A stretch of 54,765 nt of DNA from an uncultured Muribaculaceae bacterium (GTDB lineage Bacteria; Bacteroidota; Bacteroidia; Bacteroidales; Muribaculaceae), in contig CALUMZ010000010.1 in assembly GCA_944321865.1 (NCBI GenBank), forward strand, positions 1-54,765, given 5' to 3'. Both the position numbers and the translations under genes were made by a program. Under the pieces are notes generated by a model. The model worked only from the letters and a program-made list of their open reading frames with translations, did no database searches and was not told the origin of the DNA. Shown here piece by piece: positions 33,699-43,786 of the stretch (within the stretch, counting starts at the first letter, position 1; every line of letters begins with the position of its first letter).

Positions 33699-36299
33699 TT
33701 ATTCCGGCTCACCTACTTTCACATTCTTCACTTCCCATGTGGGAGCGACATCGGCGGTACTCTTGTAGCGGAACGCAATGTTCACGACTTTACCAACGTA
33801 GGCCGACAAATCAACAGGCTTGACAGTTACGAAATCCCAACCCGACTTAGTGGGCCAACCGGTAACCTCAAGTTCATCCCATGTGGTTCCTTCAATCTCG
33901 CCGATATAATCGGTGGTGATAAGAACCGTGCAGAAATCGGTGGGAGCATAACCGTCCCAGAAGTTAAGCGCGGTTTCAAATTGCAACACCGGTGCTGCGG
34001 CATCGCGCAAGTCAATTTGCGGCGACACAATCCAGCTTTCAGTGGGGTGGTTTGCTCCGCCCACGTAGGCCGATGCTTTCCAACCATAGCTTGAATCGAT
34101 TTTCCAAACATAACTCAATCCGTCGGTAGTCACATTCTTGATTTCAAAGCCGCCGGTAGCACCGTCGAGGAGCGGCTCGTTGAAATAAGTGGTTGCACGG
34201 GTCCACCCTTCGGGCAAGTACTCAAACAGATAGGTCTTCACGTCATATTCCGGAGTGGGAATCCATGCGCCTTTCGAGAGCATATACTCCTTAACCGCCA
34301 AATCATCACCGGTGTTGTAAATCACGGCTGCAAGAGCTCCATCTTGTGCAAACGGCAACTTCTGCATGAGGAATACGGCAGCCACGTCGTCGATGGCATT
34401 TACGGCAACCGAGCTGCTGCCATATTGTGCGTAAACTGCCGGTGTCAATGGTACGATGCTTGCGGCATCGGTAGTGTAAAGGCTCCAAGCGTTGCCGTCG
34501 AAGCGGTACAGAGCCGAAGAATTAGCCTCCGAAGTCGATACGTTGCCAATGGCGCGCATTGCTGCGTCGGCACCACCAACAGGCTCGATAGATGTTACCA
34601 TAGTATTGAAGAAGCGGCCGCCCGAAACACCGATTGCATAACCTGTGACCTTTACGCGCTGCCCGTTGAGCGACGGGTCAACGTCGATGTAAGAAAGGCT
34701 GCCTTCGACGTCGGCTGTGCCATCGATGGCCACGTTCTTGAAATTGCCGTCGATGGTGAGAACACCCTCGTATGTAACAAGCCCTATGTAAGGATTCGAC
34801 AGATAGGCCACCATGGATTCAGCATCAAGCTGACGCGGGGTGGGCAATTCAAATTTGCCCGTCCCGACCTTGGTAACAGTGGCATCGCCGGTAAACTGAG
34901 TAAAACCGTTATGCGCGCCAAGTTTGCCGCTCACGGTCATGATGTCACCTGCGACAGCACCTGTTCCGCTCTTGTAAACAAGAATGTTACCCGAGCCGTC
35001 GGTAAGCAGAAAGCCATTGTTGTAGGTTGCTGCTACCACGCCGCGCACCGAGCGTTGCGTGCCTTCGCTATCGTAAGCAAGCAACCCCACCGGAGTGTAT
35101 TCCTCGCCCGAGCCGTCGGCAGGCGAAACGGTAGTCACCATTGTGTTGACATATTTTGCAGGGGTGCCGGTTGCACCAATAAGATAACCGGTAACAGTGA
35201 CCTTCTGTCCGTCGAGTGAGTTGTCAACCACACCTGCAACCGGATAAGCAAGACTGGCGGTAGCCGAAGTCGCGCCATCCACAGCCACATCGTAAAATCC
35301 TTTTTCTTCGTCAATCGACAAAGTTCCCGTGTAGCTCACATATTTTATCTCGGGAGCAGTGAGGTATGCATCCATTGCCGCACCGTCCATAGATGCCGGA
35401 GTGGGGTAGCTGAATGTTTCGGCACGTTCGAGCAAAGTAACTTCCGACGTGTTGGGGAACTGCATAAGCCCACCGTATTGCGAGGTTGTACCGCTCACGG
35501 TCACAACGTCGCCCACCGAGTAATTAATCTCAAACAGGTAAACAAGTATGCTGCCTGTTTCGTCACCGAGGAGGAAACCGCGGTCGTAGGTGGCTTGCAC
35601 CGTACCCTTGACGGTGAAGTTACCTCCACCGGAGTTGGCTATAACATCGGCTATCGGGGTGTAATTAGGCTCATCGCTGCCACCGGTGCCGCCACCCGAA
35701 CCGGGTTCGGTTTCGGAGTAGGCATAGTTGACAACCATCATGTCGCCCTCTTGCGCATCGCTCACCGAATTGTTGAGCACGCCGGGAATCTGCGACAGCG
35801 TTGCCGGCGTGAGGTAGCTTGCATTGGCTGCATCGCCCCACACACTCTTGTAATCGTCGGCCGTGAAATCATACGAGCCTATATTGGTCAACTCGGCAAG
35901 GTAGCCCGACGGGTCGCGGTAGAAATTCAACGTAATGGAATAGCGAGCACCTTCGTCGGCAAGCAGGTAATTGGTCGACGACTTGAGGAATGCCGGCAGG
36001 TAAAGTTCGGGCGAGGCAAGCGTGGTGAAATACTTGTCGTCGGCCAATGCAGCAAGAGCGTCGGTATATACGGTACCGGTTCCGTTCTCTTGGTCAAGGC
36101 GGGCGGCAATCGCTTTGTTCTCCTCATTGTTGGCTATTGCCTCATAGTCGGTACTTGCAAGCGTGAAAGCCGAAGAGCGTGTGTCGGTGGCCTTGTAATT
36201 GATGCCAAACTGGTCGTTGTAGTCGTCGCACGATACCACTGCCAGCGAAGCAAGAGCCACAATCGAAGCCTGAAATATCTTATTTTTCATCTTATTCAT
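33699..36299 (-). CDS. Surface lipoprotein with repeated OB-fold-like domains, TonB-receptor partner
   Basis: An 866-residue lipoprotein with signal and lipobox VVSCDD. After an N-terminal helical or mixed region (about 30-200) come two tandem blocks of paired OB-fold-like domains (about 215-405 and 410-585). Each reads YTP(I/V)..., VxGxVxATYxxGFLLxDxxGxILVY, VSG, then YTGxLxI and a GYxIGxxGxxxxNTMVT close. The C-terminal 180 residues resemble a choice-of-anchor J jelly roll (GWTRATTYF ... ESWIVSPQIDLRDA). OB folds of this kind are related, as I recall, to the YhcR nucleic-acid-binding group, so binding of extracellular nucleic acid fragments is a reasonable but unproven guess. It ends an operon with the TonB-dependent receptor (23-bp gap). 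Confidence 0.75.
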   Translation of the reverse strand: MNKMKNKIFQASIVALASLAVVSCDDYNDQFGINYKATDTRSSAFTLASTDYEAIANNEENKAIAARLDQENGTGTVYTDALAALADDKYFTTLASPELYLPAFLKSSTNYLLADEGARYSITLNFYRDPSGYLAELTNIGSYDFTADDYKSVWGDAANASYLTPATLSQIPGVLNNSVSDAQEGDMMVVNYAYSETEPGSGGGTGGSDEPNYTPIADVIANSGGGNFTVKGTVQATYDRGFLLGDETGSILVYLFEINYSVGDVVTVSGTTSQYGGLMQFPNTSEVTLLERAETFSYPTPASMDGAAMDAYLTAPEIKYVSYTGTLSIDEEKGFYDVAVDGATSATASLAYPVAGVVDNSLDGQKVTVTGYLIGATGTPAKYVNTMVTTVSPADGSGEEYTPVGLLAYDSEGTQRSVRGVVAATYNNGFLLTDGSGNILVYKSGTGAVAGDIMTVSGKLGAHNGFTQFTGDATVTKVGTGKFELPTPRQLDAESMVAYLSNPYIGLVTYEGVLTIDGNFKNVAIDGTADVEGSLSYIDVDPSLNGQRVKVTGYAIGVSGGRFFNTMVTSIEPVGGADAAMRAIGNVSTSEANSSALYRFDGNAWSLYTTDAASIVPLTPAVYAQYGSSSVAVNAIDDVAAVFLMQKLPFAQDGALAAVIYNTGDDLAVKEYMLSKGAWIPTPEYDVKTYLFEYLPEGWTRATTYFNEPLLDGATGGFEIKNVTTDGLSYVWKIDSSYGWKASAYVGGANHPTESWIVSPQIDLRDAAAPVLQFETALNFWDGYAPTDFCTVLITTDYIGEIEGTTWDELEVTGWPTKSGWDFVTVKPVDLSAYVGKVVNIAFRYKSTADVAPTWEVKNVKVGEPE

Positions 36300-36322
36300 G
36301 TCCTGTGTGTGTGAGAGTTTGG

Positions 36323-39025
36323 TTAGAAATTAATACGCAGTTTCATGCTGTATGTGCGTCCGAAAGCATAGTAGCAATAAATGTTGTCTTGCGTAGCCTC
36401 AACCTTAGAGTTGTTGGGGTTCCAAGCCTTCGAGATATACTGGTAGTCAAACAGGTTGTTGACATTGCCCGAAAGCACTGCATCCAATCCGCCCACCTTG
36501 AAGCGGTAGCTTGCATTGAGGTCGACGGTGCTTGCTGCCGGTATCTTCCACGGGTCATACACTTTCACCACGTCGCCTGCGCTAAGCACGTCGCCAAGGT
36601 CGTAGTAGGCATAGTTGCTGCCATAGTAGGTCCAGTCGAAGCCTATGCGTATAGCCCTGTTAATCTTGAACGTTGCACCTGCTCCGAAAGTATTCTGTGC
36701 CGAACCGCCTTGGTGAATGCCGTCGATTTCAACGGTGGCTTTAACGTGGTCGGGAGCACCCATTGTGGTAGGCTTGCCCTCCTTGTTAAGCGGAGTGCCG
36801 TTATAGTCGAATGCGTAACCGGTGGCATTGTCGGTCCAAATCCAATCGCCAATCGAAGCCATAGCCCAAATTTCGAGCCAGTTTGTCGGACGTATCTTCA
36901 GGTCGACTTCAATACCCATGTTGCGGGCATTCACGCCGGTCATGTTGACGAAATACTCGGTGTGCGCGTTGCCAAGCGTGCCGTTGTCGGTCATCGTCTT
37001 GTCCATCCAACGGGTCCAGTAAGCGTTAACGTTGGCAGTAAACCAACTGTTGCGGAAACCGTAACCGGCTTCCACCGAGAACACCTTTTCGTTCCGTGCG
37101 TCGTTGTTGATGGTGTTGCTTTGGGTAGACGACAAGAACACGCCGCCCGAGAACTTGGGCGCACGGCTTATGTAACCCACATTGGCAAACACATTGTTGT
37201 GCTTGTCGAAGTTGTAGTTGGCACCACCTTTCACGGTAAAGCCCATGAAGCTCTTAGTCTTGCTCTTGGCATGAGCCTCGTCGTAATAGAAGCGGTCGTA
37301 ACGCCAATAGGCCGAGTTTGACAACGAACCGGCAACGAAAGCCGACAAATTGTCCTTGTTGTATTCGGTCTGGAAGAATGCACCGTATTGCATTACATGG
37401 CCGTCGTAGTCGCGGTAAACCACGTCACCAACGCCGAGTTTTTCGTAACGCCATGCAGGATTGTTCACATTTACATTGTTGACTGCATCAACATCTCCGC
37501 GTGACGAATCAACGAAGTAGTCGCCGCCATAAAGATCCACAATCTCGTTGGTATGTATACCCTTGTAATAACGAAAGTCGACACCGCCGTAGAAATCGAA
37601 GTAATTGCCAAACTTGGTAGAATAAGTCGAAATCAAACCATACCAGTTGTGATAGTTCTTGGAGTTGCTCATCACGAGCATTGAGCCGTTTTCGCTTGCG
37701 GCATTGATGTCTTGGATTGCACCGTAGTCAAATGTACCGTCGGGCTTGCGGTATTTCATCTGCAATTCACCATAGTTGGTAGCACGCCAGTCGGAATAGG
37801 AATAACCGAAGTCTTCGTTACCCTGACCTGAATAACCACCGCCGCGGCCGAGTGAAACATAGAACACCGTGCTGAGCGACGACTTTTCATCGATTTTCCA
37901 CTGGTGGTTCAAGCTCAATTGAGGCTTGTGGTAGAAGTTGTATTCCGACGAGCGGCGTTCACCGTTATTGTCGAAACCATACGAAGCATTATACTTGTAA
38001 TTCTTGATTCCGTACACCTTTTCAACCATTTGCCAGTCGGCAATCGTCATGGCACCCTTGCGTTGGTAGTGCTTTTGCGGCGAGCCGAAAGCTGTGAACG
38101 ACAACTGGTGGTTGTCGCCGAAACGCTTCGACACGTTGGCAAACCAAGTGTAGCCCTCAAAGTCGGCACCTTGCACATATCCGTCGCCCCAAGTGCGCGA
38201 GCCGAGCAGCGTCACCGACCAGTCGTGCGGCATCATGCCCGTCGAGGCCTTGAAAAGAATCTTGTTGTAGCCGTCGTTACCAAGTTGGTAGTAGGCCGTG
38301 CCGCCGCGCTTTTGCTCAATGCCGTTGGTAATGATATTGATGGTACCTCCGAGCGACGGAATCGACACCTTCGAGGCACCCATACCGCGCTGCGTCTGCA
38401 TCACGGTGGTCACGTCGGTCAGACCGGTCCAGTTGCTCCAGTAAACACCGCCCCACTCCATGTCGTTCATGGGCACGCCATTCACCATCACACCGATGTT
38501 CTCGTTGGAGAAACCGCGCATGTAGATTTCAGAGTCGCCGAAGCCGCCACCATCCTTCTGTGCATGCACACCCGGGGTGGTCTTGAGGATTTCGGGGAAC
38601 TCCTGCGTGCCGAGTTTCTCATCGATTTGCTCAAACGACACATTCGACACAGCAACCGGGGTGCGGCGTTGTATTGCAATCTGCGAGGTTACAATCACGT
38701 CGTTGAGTACCTTTGAGTCGCTTTTCATGACAATGGTACCCAAGTCGGCCTTCTTGCCTGCAGGAACTTTCACACTTTGACTTTCATATCCGATATACTT
38801 GAATTCAAGCGTAGCCCCCTGCTGCTTCACTTTCAAAGTGAAAGAACCGTCATAATCGGTGGCCGTGCCTTGTGCAGGATCTCCCTTAACCTGCACCGTA
38901 GCCCCGATGAGGGGCTCGTTAGTCTCTTCATCAACGAGCATCCCGCTCACTGAAGTCTGTGCAAACATTGTGGCAATTCCGCCCAATGCCAGCATCATTG
39001 TGATTACTAAGTGCTTTATATTCAT
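36323..39025 (-). CDS. TonB-dependent outer-membrane receptor with carboxypeptidase-like N-domain
   Basis: A 900-residue outer-membrane importer. The signal peptide (1-22) is followed by a carboxypeptidase-D regulatory-like domain (about 25-110, VSGMLVDEETNEPLIGATVQVKG). The plug domain (about 120-235, FPEILKTTPGVHAQ, IYMRGFSNENIGVMVNGVPMNDMEWGGVYWSNW) and a 22-strand-type barrel ending in YSMKLRINF with the terminal Phe follow. It is shorter than SusC proteins (about 1000), and the partner is not SusD-like, so this is a non-canonical receptor/lipoprotein pair. The ligand is unknown; the partner's OB folds hint at nucleotides or oligonucleotides. Confidence 0.88.
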   Translation of the reverse strand: MNIKHLVITMMLALGGIATMFAQTSVSGMLVDEETNEPLIGATVQVKGDPAQGTATDYDGSFTLKVKQQGATLEFKYIGYESQSVKVPAGKKADLGTIVMKSDSKVLNDVIVTSQIAIQRRTPVAVSNVSFEQIDEKLGTQEFPEILKTTPGVHAQKDGGGFGDSEIYMRGFSNENIGVMVNGVPMNDMEWGGVYWSNWTGLTDVTTVMQTQRGMGASKVSIPSLGGTINIITNGIEQKRGGTAYYQLGNDGYNKILFKASTGMMPHDWSVTLLGSRTWGDGYVQGADFEGYTWFANVSKRFGDNHQLSFTAFGSPQKHYQRKGAMTIADWQMVEKVYGIKNYKYNASYGFDNNGERRSSEYNFYHKPQLSLNHQWKIDEKSSLSTVFYVSLGRGGGYSGQGNEDFGYSYSDWRATNYGELQMKYRKPDGTFDYGAIQDINAASENGSMLVMSNSKNYHNWYGLISTYSTKFGNYFDFYGGVDFRYYKGIHTNEIVDLYGGDYFVDSSRGDVDAVNNVNVNNPAWRYEKLGVGDVVYRDYDGHVMQYGAFFQTEYNKDNLSAFVAGSLSNSAYWRYDRFYYDEAHAKSKTKSFMGFTVKGGANYNFDKHNNVFANVGYISRAPKFSGGVFLSSTQSNTINNDARNEKVFSVEAGYGFRNSWFTANVNAYWTRWMDKTMTDNGTLGNAHTEYFVNMTGVNARNMGIEVDLKIRPTNWLEIWAMASIGDWIWTDNATGYAFDYNGTPLNKEGKPTTMGAPDHVKATVEIDGIHQGGSAQNTFGAGATFKINRAIRIGFDWTYYGSNYAYYDLGDVLSAGDVVKVYDPWKIPAASTVDLNASYRFKVGGLDAVLSGNVNNLFDYQYISKAWNPNNSKVEATQDNIYCYYAFGRTYSMKLRINF

Positions 39026-39056
39026 AAGCGTTGTTTAATGAGTTTATAAACCGATA

Positions 39057-39064
39057 CAAAAATA
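39057..39064 (-). promoter_or_regulatory. -7 box upstream of the TonB receptor
   Basis: On the minus strand TATTTTTG, 31 bp before the ATG at 39025. A GTTG is present only 16 bp upstream of it, closer than usual, and the T15/A15 tract beyond it could act as an UP-like element. Confidence 0.5.
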
Positions 39065-39458
39065 CGCAGATTAATTTAAACAACGTTAGTGTTTTTTTTT
39101 TTTTTTAAGACAGGGAATGCCGATTTAACCGCTTTATGTTAACAAAACCTATAACATTAACGTAACTTTTGCGGATTTATAGCACATAACACACAGAATT
39201 TCACATAATTAACAAATCATTACCGCAATGTTACTTTTTACACATATCAAATCATTGGTTACATTAATATTACATTTTGCGACGCGGCAGGTGTCGTGGC
39301 AAAATGTGCCGGGTGCTTTTTCGTTATTTTCAAAGATTTGTCCCTTCTTAACAAATCGGCGACTTTTGTTAACAAATATCGTGCTAATAATATATAACGG
39401 GTTCCAAACAGACAAATATATACGAATTATATACAAATACACCTATACATATCTCCGG

Positions 39459-39466
39459 TAAATTTG
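39459..39466 (+). promoter_or_regulatory. -7 box of the RND efflux operon
   Basis: TAAATTTG, 28 bp before the adaptor ATG at 39495. No TTTG lies 19-21 bp upstream, so the promoter may need an activator. Confidence 0.45.
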
Positions 39467-39494
39467 TAAAGAAGAAACAGAATAAAGCATCAAA

Positions 39495-40655
39495 ATGAAA
39501 TTGAAAGGTATTATCACAGTCTTTTTATGCTCGATATTGGCAATTTCTTGCAGCCAAAACAAAACCTCCACAAACGAATCAAGCGAATATCCGCTCATGA
39601 CACTGAAACGCGAAGACAGGCAGCTGACCGAACAATATGCCGCCGTGATACGCGGCCGGCAAGATGTGGAAGTGCGCCCACAAGTGTCGGGAACCATCAC
39701 ACAGGTGCGTGTCGAGGAAGGAGCAAAAGTGAAACGCGGACAAATATTATTCATCATCGACCAAGTGCCCTATAAAGCCGCGGTGGAAGTGGCAAAAGCG
39801 GCAGTTGCCACCGCCGAAGCCGCCGAAGAAACAGCCCGACAGACACTCGAAGGCAAACAGATGCTTTATGCCGACAAGGTGATTTCCGACTTTGAACTGC
39901 GCACGGCACAAAACGAATACAAAAGCGCCCAAGCGGCAACAATGCAAGCACGCGCCGAACTTGTAAACGCCCGCAACGACCTGTCTTATACCGAGGTTAA
40001 AAGCCCTGTCGACGGCGTGGCCGGTATGACCGACTTTCGCATAGGCGCGCTCGTGAGCGCAACGATGACCGAGCCGCTGATAAGCGTTTCGGACAATTCT
40101 CGGATGCTTGCATACTTCTCCCTGACCGAAAAACAGGTGCTGTCGCTCACCAAGCAATACGGCTCGCTCGAAGAGGTGCTTAAATCGTTCCCCGAGGTCT
40201 CCCTGAAACTCAACGACGGATCGGTTTATGAACACAAGGGCAAAATCGACGTAATAAGCGGTATCATCGACAAGACAACCGGCACCGTGAGCCTGCGGGC
40301 AATCTTCGACAACAGTGACGGACGGCTGATGAGCGGAGGCCAAGCCAACATAATCCTGCCATACGACCGCCCGGGCAGCATAGTGATTCCGCAAGAAGCA
40401 ACATACGAAATACAAAACCGCATTTTTGCTTACCGCGTCATAGACGGAGTGGCCAAATCCACGTCGATCGAAGTATTCCCCATCAATAATGGCAAAGAAT
40501 ACATCGTGGAAAGCGGCCTTGAAGAGGGAGACGTAATAGTGAGCGAAGGTGCAGGGTTGCTTAAAGACGGCACAAAAATCGCCAACGCACCCGGTACCAC
40601 ATCGGCAACCATCCAAAATCCCGAAGCCAACGGAGGGGCTGCCGCAACATTATGA
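39495..40655 (+). CDS. RND efflux periplasmic adaptor (membrane fusion protein)
   Basis: A 386-residue lipoprotein (lipobox AISCSQ) bridging the inner-membrane pump and the outer-membrane channel. It has a split lipoyl domain (VRPQVSGTITQVRVEEGAKVKRGQILFIID and YTEVKSPVDGVAGMTDFRIGALVS) around an alpha-hairpin rich in Ala/Glu/Gln (about 95-160). A beta-barrel (MLAYFSLTEKQVL ...) and a membrane-proximal domain (PGSIVIPQEATYEIQN) follow. It is the AcrA/MexA type. Its stop overlaps the pump start in an ATGA. Confidence 0.94.
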   Translation: MKLKGIITVFLCSILAISCSQNKTSTNESSEYPLMTLKREDRQLTEQYAAVIRGRQDVEVRPQVSGTITQVRVEEGAKVKRGQILFIIDQVPYKAAVEVAKAAVATAEAAEETARQTLEGKQMLYADKVISDFELRTAQNEYKSAQAATMQARAELVNARNDLSYTEVKSPVDGVAGMTDFRIGALVSATMTEPLISVSDNSRMLAYFSLTEKQVLSLTKQYGSLEEVLKSFPEVSLKLNDGSVYEHKGKIDVISGIIDKTTGTVSLRAIFDNSDGRLMSGGQANIILPYDRPGSIVIPQEATYEIQNRIFAYRVIDGVAKSTSIEVFPINNGKEYIVESGLEEGDVIVSEGAGLLKDGTKIANAPGTTSATIQNPEANGGAAATL

Positions 40656-43600
40656 AACTAAAGCAATTCATCGAACGCCCTATCCTGTCGATGGTAATCT
40701 CCGTCGTCATTCTCGTGGCAGGCTTGATAGGGCTCTCGGGACTTGCCATCGAGCAATATCCCGACATAGCACCGCCGACGATTCGCGTTTCCACCACTTA
40801 TAGCGGAGCCAACGCCGAGACGGTGCAAAAAAGCGTGATTGTGCCGCTCGAAGAAGCCATCAACGGCGTGGAAAACATGACCTACATGACTTCGAGCGCG
40901 AGCAACAACGGCCGCGCCGACATAACGGTATACTTCAAGCAAGGGAGCGACCCCGACATGGCGGCCGTGAACGTACAAAACAGCGTCAGCACGGCAACAT
41001 CGCTGCTGCCCGCCGAGGTGACTCGCGTGGGCGTGACCACCCGCAAGCGGCAGACGAGCCAGCTGATGACATTCGGCCTTTACAGCCCCAACGGAACATA
41101 CGACCGCATATTCCTCACCAACTACATGTCGATCAACATCAAGCCGCAGATTCAGCGTATCTCGGGCGTGGGCGACGTGAACGTGATGGGTGGCGACTAT
41201 GCAATGCGCATCTGGCTCAAACCCGACGTTATGGCACAGTATGAACTGATGCCTGCCGACATTGAAGCCGCGCTCGCGAGCCAGAACATCGAGGCCTCGA
41301 CCGGCTCGATAGGCGAAGACTCGGAAAACGTGTTCCAGTATACACTGAAATATCGCGGGCGACTCGAAACCGAGGAAGAATTTGAAGAAATCGTGATAAA
41401 GGCATTCGACGACGGGCGCGTGCTGCGGCTGAAAGATGTGGCTACGGTGGAACTGGGCGCACAGTCGTATACCAACATCGGCTACGTGAACGGTTGCCCC
41501 GGCGTGTCGTGCATGATTAACCAGACGGCCGGCACCAATGCCAACGAAATCATAATGAACATCAATGCCCTGCTCGATGAAATATCGGAGAACCTTCCCG
41601 AAGACATGGAGATTGTCGAGCTGATGAGCACCAAGACTTTCCTCGACGCATCGATCGACGAAGTAGTCAAAACGCTGATAGAAGCCCTCATTCTCGTGGT
41701 GCTCGTGGTATACATATTCCTGCAAAACCCGCGCTCCACGCTCATTCCGGCCATAAGCATCGTGGTTTCGCTCATCGGTACATTTGCCGCGCTATACCTT
41801 GCCGGCTTCAGCATCAACCTGCTCACGTTGTTTGCGCTCGTGCTTGCCATCGGTATCGTGGTCGATGACGCGGTAATCGTGGTCGAGGCAGTGCAGACCA
41901 AGTTCGACGCCGGTTACCGGTCGCCGTTCAAGGCCTCGGTCGATGCAATGGACGGGATAGCATCGGCAATAGTCACCTCGACACTCGTGTTCATGGCCGT
42001 GTTCGTACCCGTTTCGTTCATGGGCGGCACATCGGGGGTGTTTTACACACAATTCGGCGTTACGATGGCTGTCGCTGTCGGCATTTCGGCCATCAATGCA
42101 CTCACCCTCTCCCCTGCCCTTTGTGCCCTGCTGCTGCGCCCCAACCAGATTGTCACCGAAGGCACCAAACTGGAATTTTCCACCCGGTTCCGCCTTGCCT
42201 TCGATGCCTCGTTCAAGCGCATATTGGCTCGCTATAAAAAGGGAGCTGAGATTCTCGTTAAACGAAAATGGATTGTATGGGTTTCATTCTTCGCAGCCTG
42301 CGGCCTGCTACTCTATTTCATGGGCACCAGCAAGACGAGCCTTGTGCCAAATGAAGATACCGGCTCTATCAACGTCGGCATCGACACGCCGCCGGGAAGC
42401 ACTCTTGCCGAAACTGCCGAAATCATGCAGAAAGTGGAAGCCGAGCTGAAAAAGATTCCCCAAATCAACAATTATAACAACGTTGCCGGTTTCAGCATGG
42501 GCACAAGCGGTTCATCGCACGGTACATTCATGATAAAGCTCAAGCCTTGGGACGAGCGCGGCGACGAGGAAGGCTCGGTCGAAGCCATCACCGAAAAAAT
42601 ATACCAACTCACTTCACACATCACAGAGGCACAAATATTTGTGTCGGCACCGCCCATGATACGCGGCTACGGCACAGGCAACAGCTTTGAAGTGTGCCTG
42701 CAAGACCGCGGCGGCAAGGGCATCGACGCACTGAGCAAAGTCACCGACAACTTCATTGCCGCACTCAACAAGCGACCCGAAGTGCAACGGGCCTACACGT
42801 CGTTCAGCGCCAACTTCCCGCAATACATGATTGAAGTGGACGAAGCAAGCTGCCAGCGCGCAGGCATCACCACCAGTGATGTGCTCGATGTGCTGCAAGG
42901 CTACTTCGGCAGCGTGTATGCCTCCAACTTCAACCGGTTCACCAAGCTATACCGGGTAATTATCCAAGCACCGGCCGACAAGCGCAACAGCCTGCAATCG
43001 CTCGACAATATATTCATACGCACCTCCGGCGGAATGGTGCCGGTGAGCCAGTTTGTCACCCTCACCAAAACATACGGAGCCGAAACGCTGGAACGCTTCA
43101 ACATGTTCTCGTCGATTAGTGTCAACGGTATGCCTGCCAAGGGGTACAGCTCGGGCGACGTGATTGCGGCCATCAGGGAGGTGGCACGGCAAACGCTCCC
43201 CACCGGCTACGACTATGAATTTTCGGGCATGATGCGCGAGGAGGAGCAACTGTCGTCGTCGCACGACACGGTAATCGTGTATGGCGTGTGCATATTGTTC
43301 ATCTACCTCATCTTGTGCGCGCTGTATGAAAGCTTGTTCATACCGATGGCCGTGATGATGTCGGTGCCGTTCGGGTTGATGGGCAGCTTCCTGTTTGCCC
43401 GCCTGTGGGGTATCGACAACAACATTTACCTGCAAACGGGTCTCATCATGCTCATAGGCTTGCTTTCCAAGACGGCAATCCTGATGACCGAGTATGCATC
43501 GGAGCGGCGCAAAGCCGGCATGACTCTTGTTCAAGCGGCATTGAGCGCGGCAGCTGTGCGTTTCCGCCCGATATTGATGACCGTTCTGACAATGATTTTC

Positions 43601-43786
43601 GGCATATTGCCGCTGATGTTTGCATCGGGCGTGGGTGCCAACGGCAACCGCTCGCTCGGCGTGGGCACCGTGGGAGGATTGATAATAGGAACCATTGCAT
43701 TGCTTTTCATCACACCCGCATTCAGCATCATATTCATGTGGGTCGAAGAAAAAGTGATGGGTAAACGCAAGGAGGACAGAGCATGA
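40652..43786 (+). CDS. RND efflux inner-membrane transporter (HAE1/AcrB type)
   Basis: A 1044-residue proton-driven multidrug exporter with 12 predicted membrane segments and two large periplasmic loops. It opens FIERPILSMVISVVILVAGLIGL, as the family does. The transmembrane-4 proton-relay pair is present (LAIGIVVDDAVIVVEAV), and the duplicated second half includes LIGLLSKTAILMTEYASERRKAGM with the conserved Lys. The length matches AcrB (1049). ATGA overlaps with both neighbours mean tight translational coupling. Confidence 0.96.
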   Translation: MKLKQFIERPILSMVISVVILVAGLIGLSGLAIEQYPDIAPPTIRVSTTYSGANAETVQKSVIVPLEEAINGVENMTYMTSSASNNGRADITVYFKQGSDPDMAAVNVQNSVSTATSLLPAEVTRVGVTTRKRQTSQLMTFGLYSPNGTYDRIFLTNYMSINIKPQIQRISGVGDVNVMGGDYAMRIWLKPDVMAQYELMPADIEAALASQNIEASTGSIGEDSENVFQYTLKYRGRLETEEEFEEIVIKAFDDGRVLRLKDVATVELGAQSYTNIGYVNGCPGVSCMINQTAGTNANEIIMNINALLDEISENLPEDMEIVELMSTKTFLDASIDEVVKTLIEALILVVLVVYIFLQNPRSTLIPAISIVVSLIGTFAALYLAGFSINLLTLFALVLAIGIVVDDAVIVVEAVQTKFDAGYRSPFKASVDAMDGIASAIVTSTLVFMAVFVPVSFMGGTSGVFYTQFGVTMAVAVGISAINALTLSPALCALLLRPNQIVTEGTKLEFSTRFRLAFDASFKRILARYKKGAEILVKRKWIVWVSFFAACGLLLYFMGTSKTSLVPNEDTGSINVGIDTPPGSTLAETAEIMQKVEAELKKIPQINNYNNVAGFSMGTSGSSHGTFMIKLKPWDERGDEEGSVEAITEKIYQLTSHITEAQIFVSAPPMIRGYGTGNSFEVCLQDRGGKGIDALSKVTDNFIAALNKRPEVQRAYTSFSANFPQYMIEVDEASCQRAGITTSDVLDVLQGYFGSVYASNFNRFTKLYRVIIQAPADKRNSLQSLDNIFIRTSGGMVPVSQFVTLTKTYGAETLERFNMFSSISVNGMPAKGYSSGDVIAAIREVARQTLPTGYDYEFSGMMREEEQLSSSHDTVIVYGVCILFIYLILCALYESLFIPMAVMMSVPFGLMGSFLFARLWGIDNNIYLQTGLIMLIGLLSKTAILMTEYASERRKAGMTLVQAALSAAAVRFRPILMTVLTMIFGILPLMFASGVGANGNRSLGVGTVGGLIIGTIALLFITPAFSIIFMWVEEKVMGKRKEDRA

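Larger units (their letters stand above)
39026..39494. other. Divergent regulatory region with homopolymer tract and repeated half-sites
   Basis: This 469-bp gap separates the TonB receptor (minus) from the efflux operon (plus). It holds a -7 box for each side. A run of 15 T lies at 39092-39106, just upstream of the receptor promoter. TTAACAAAT occurs three times (from 39209, 39348 and 39369); the copies at 39348-39355 and the TTTGTTAA at 39365-39372 make an inverted repeat with a 9-bp spacer, which looks like an operator. No gene is seen. Confidence 0.55.
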
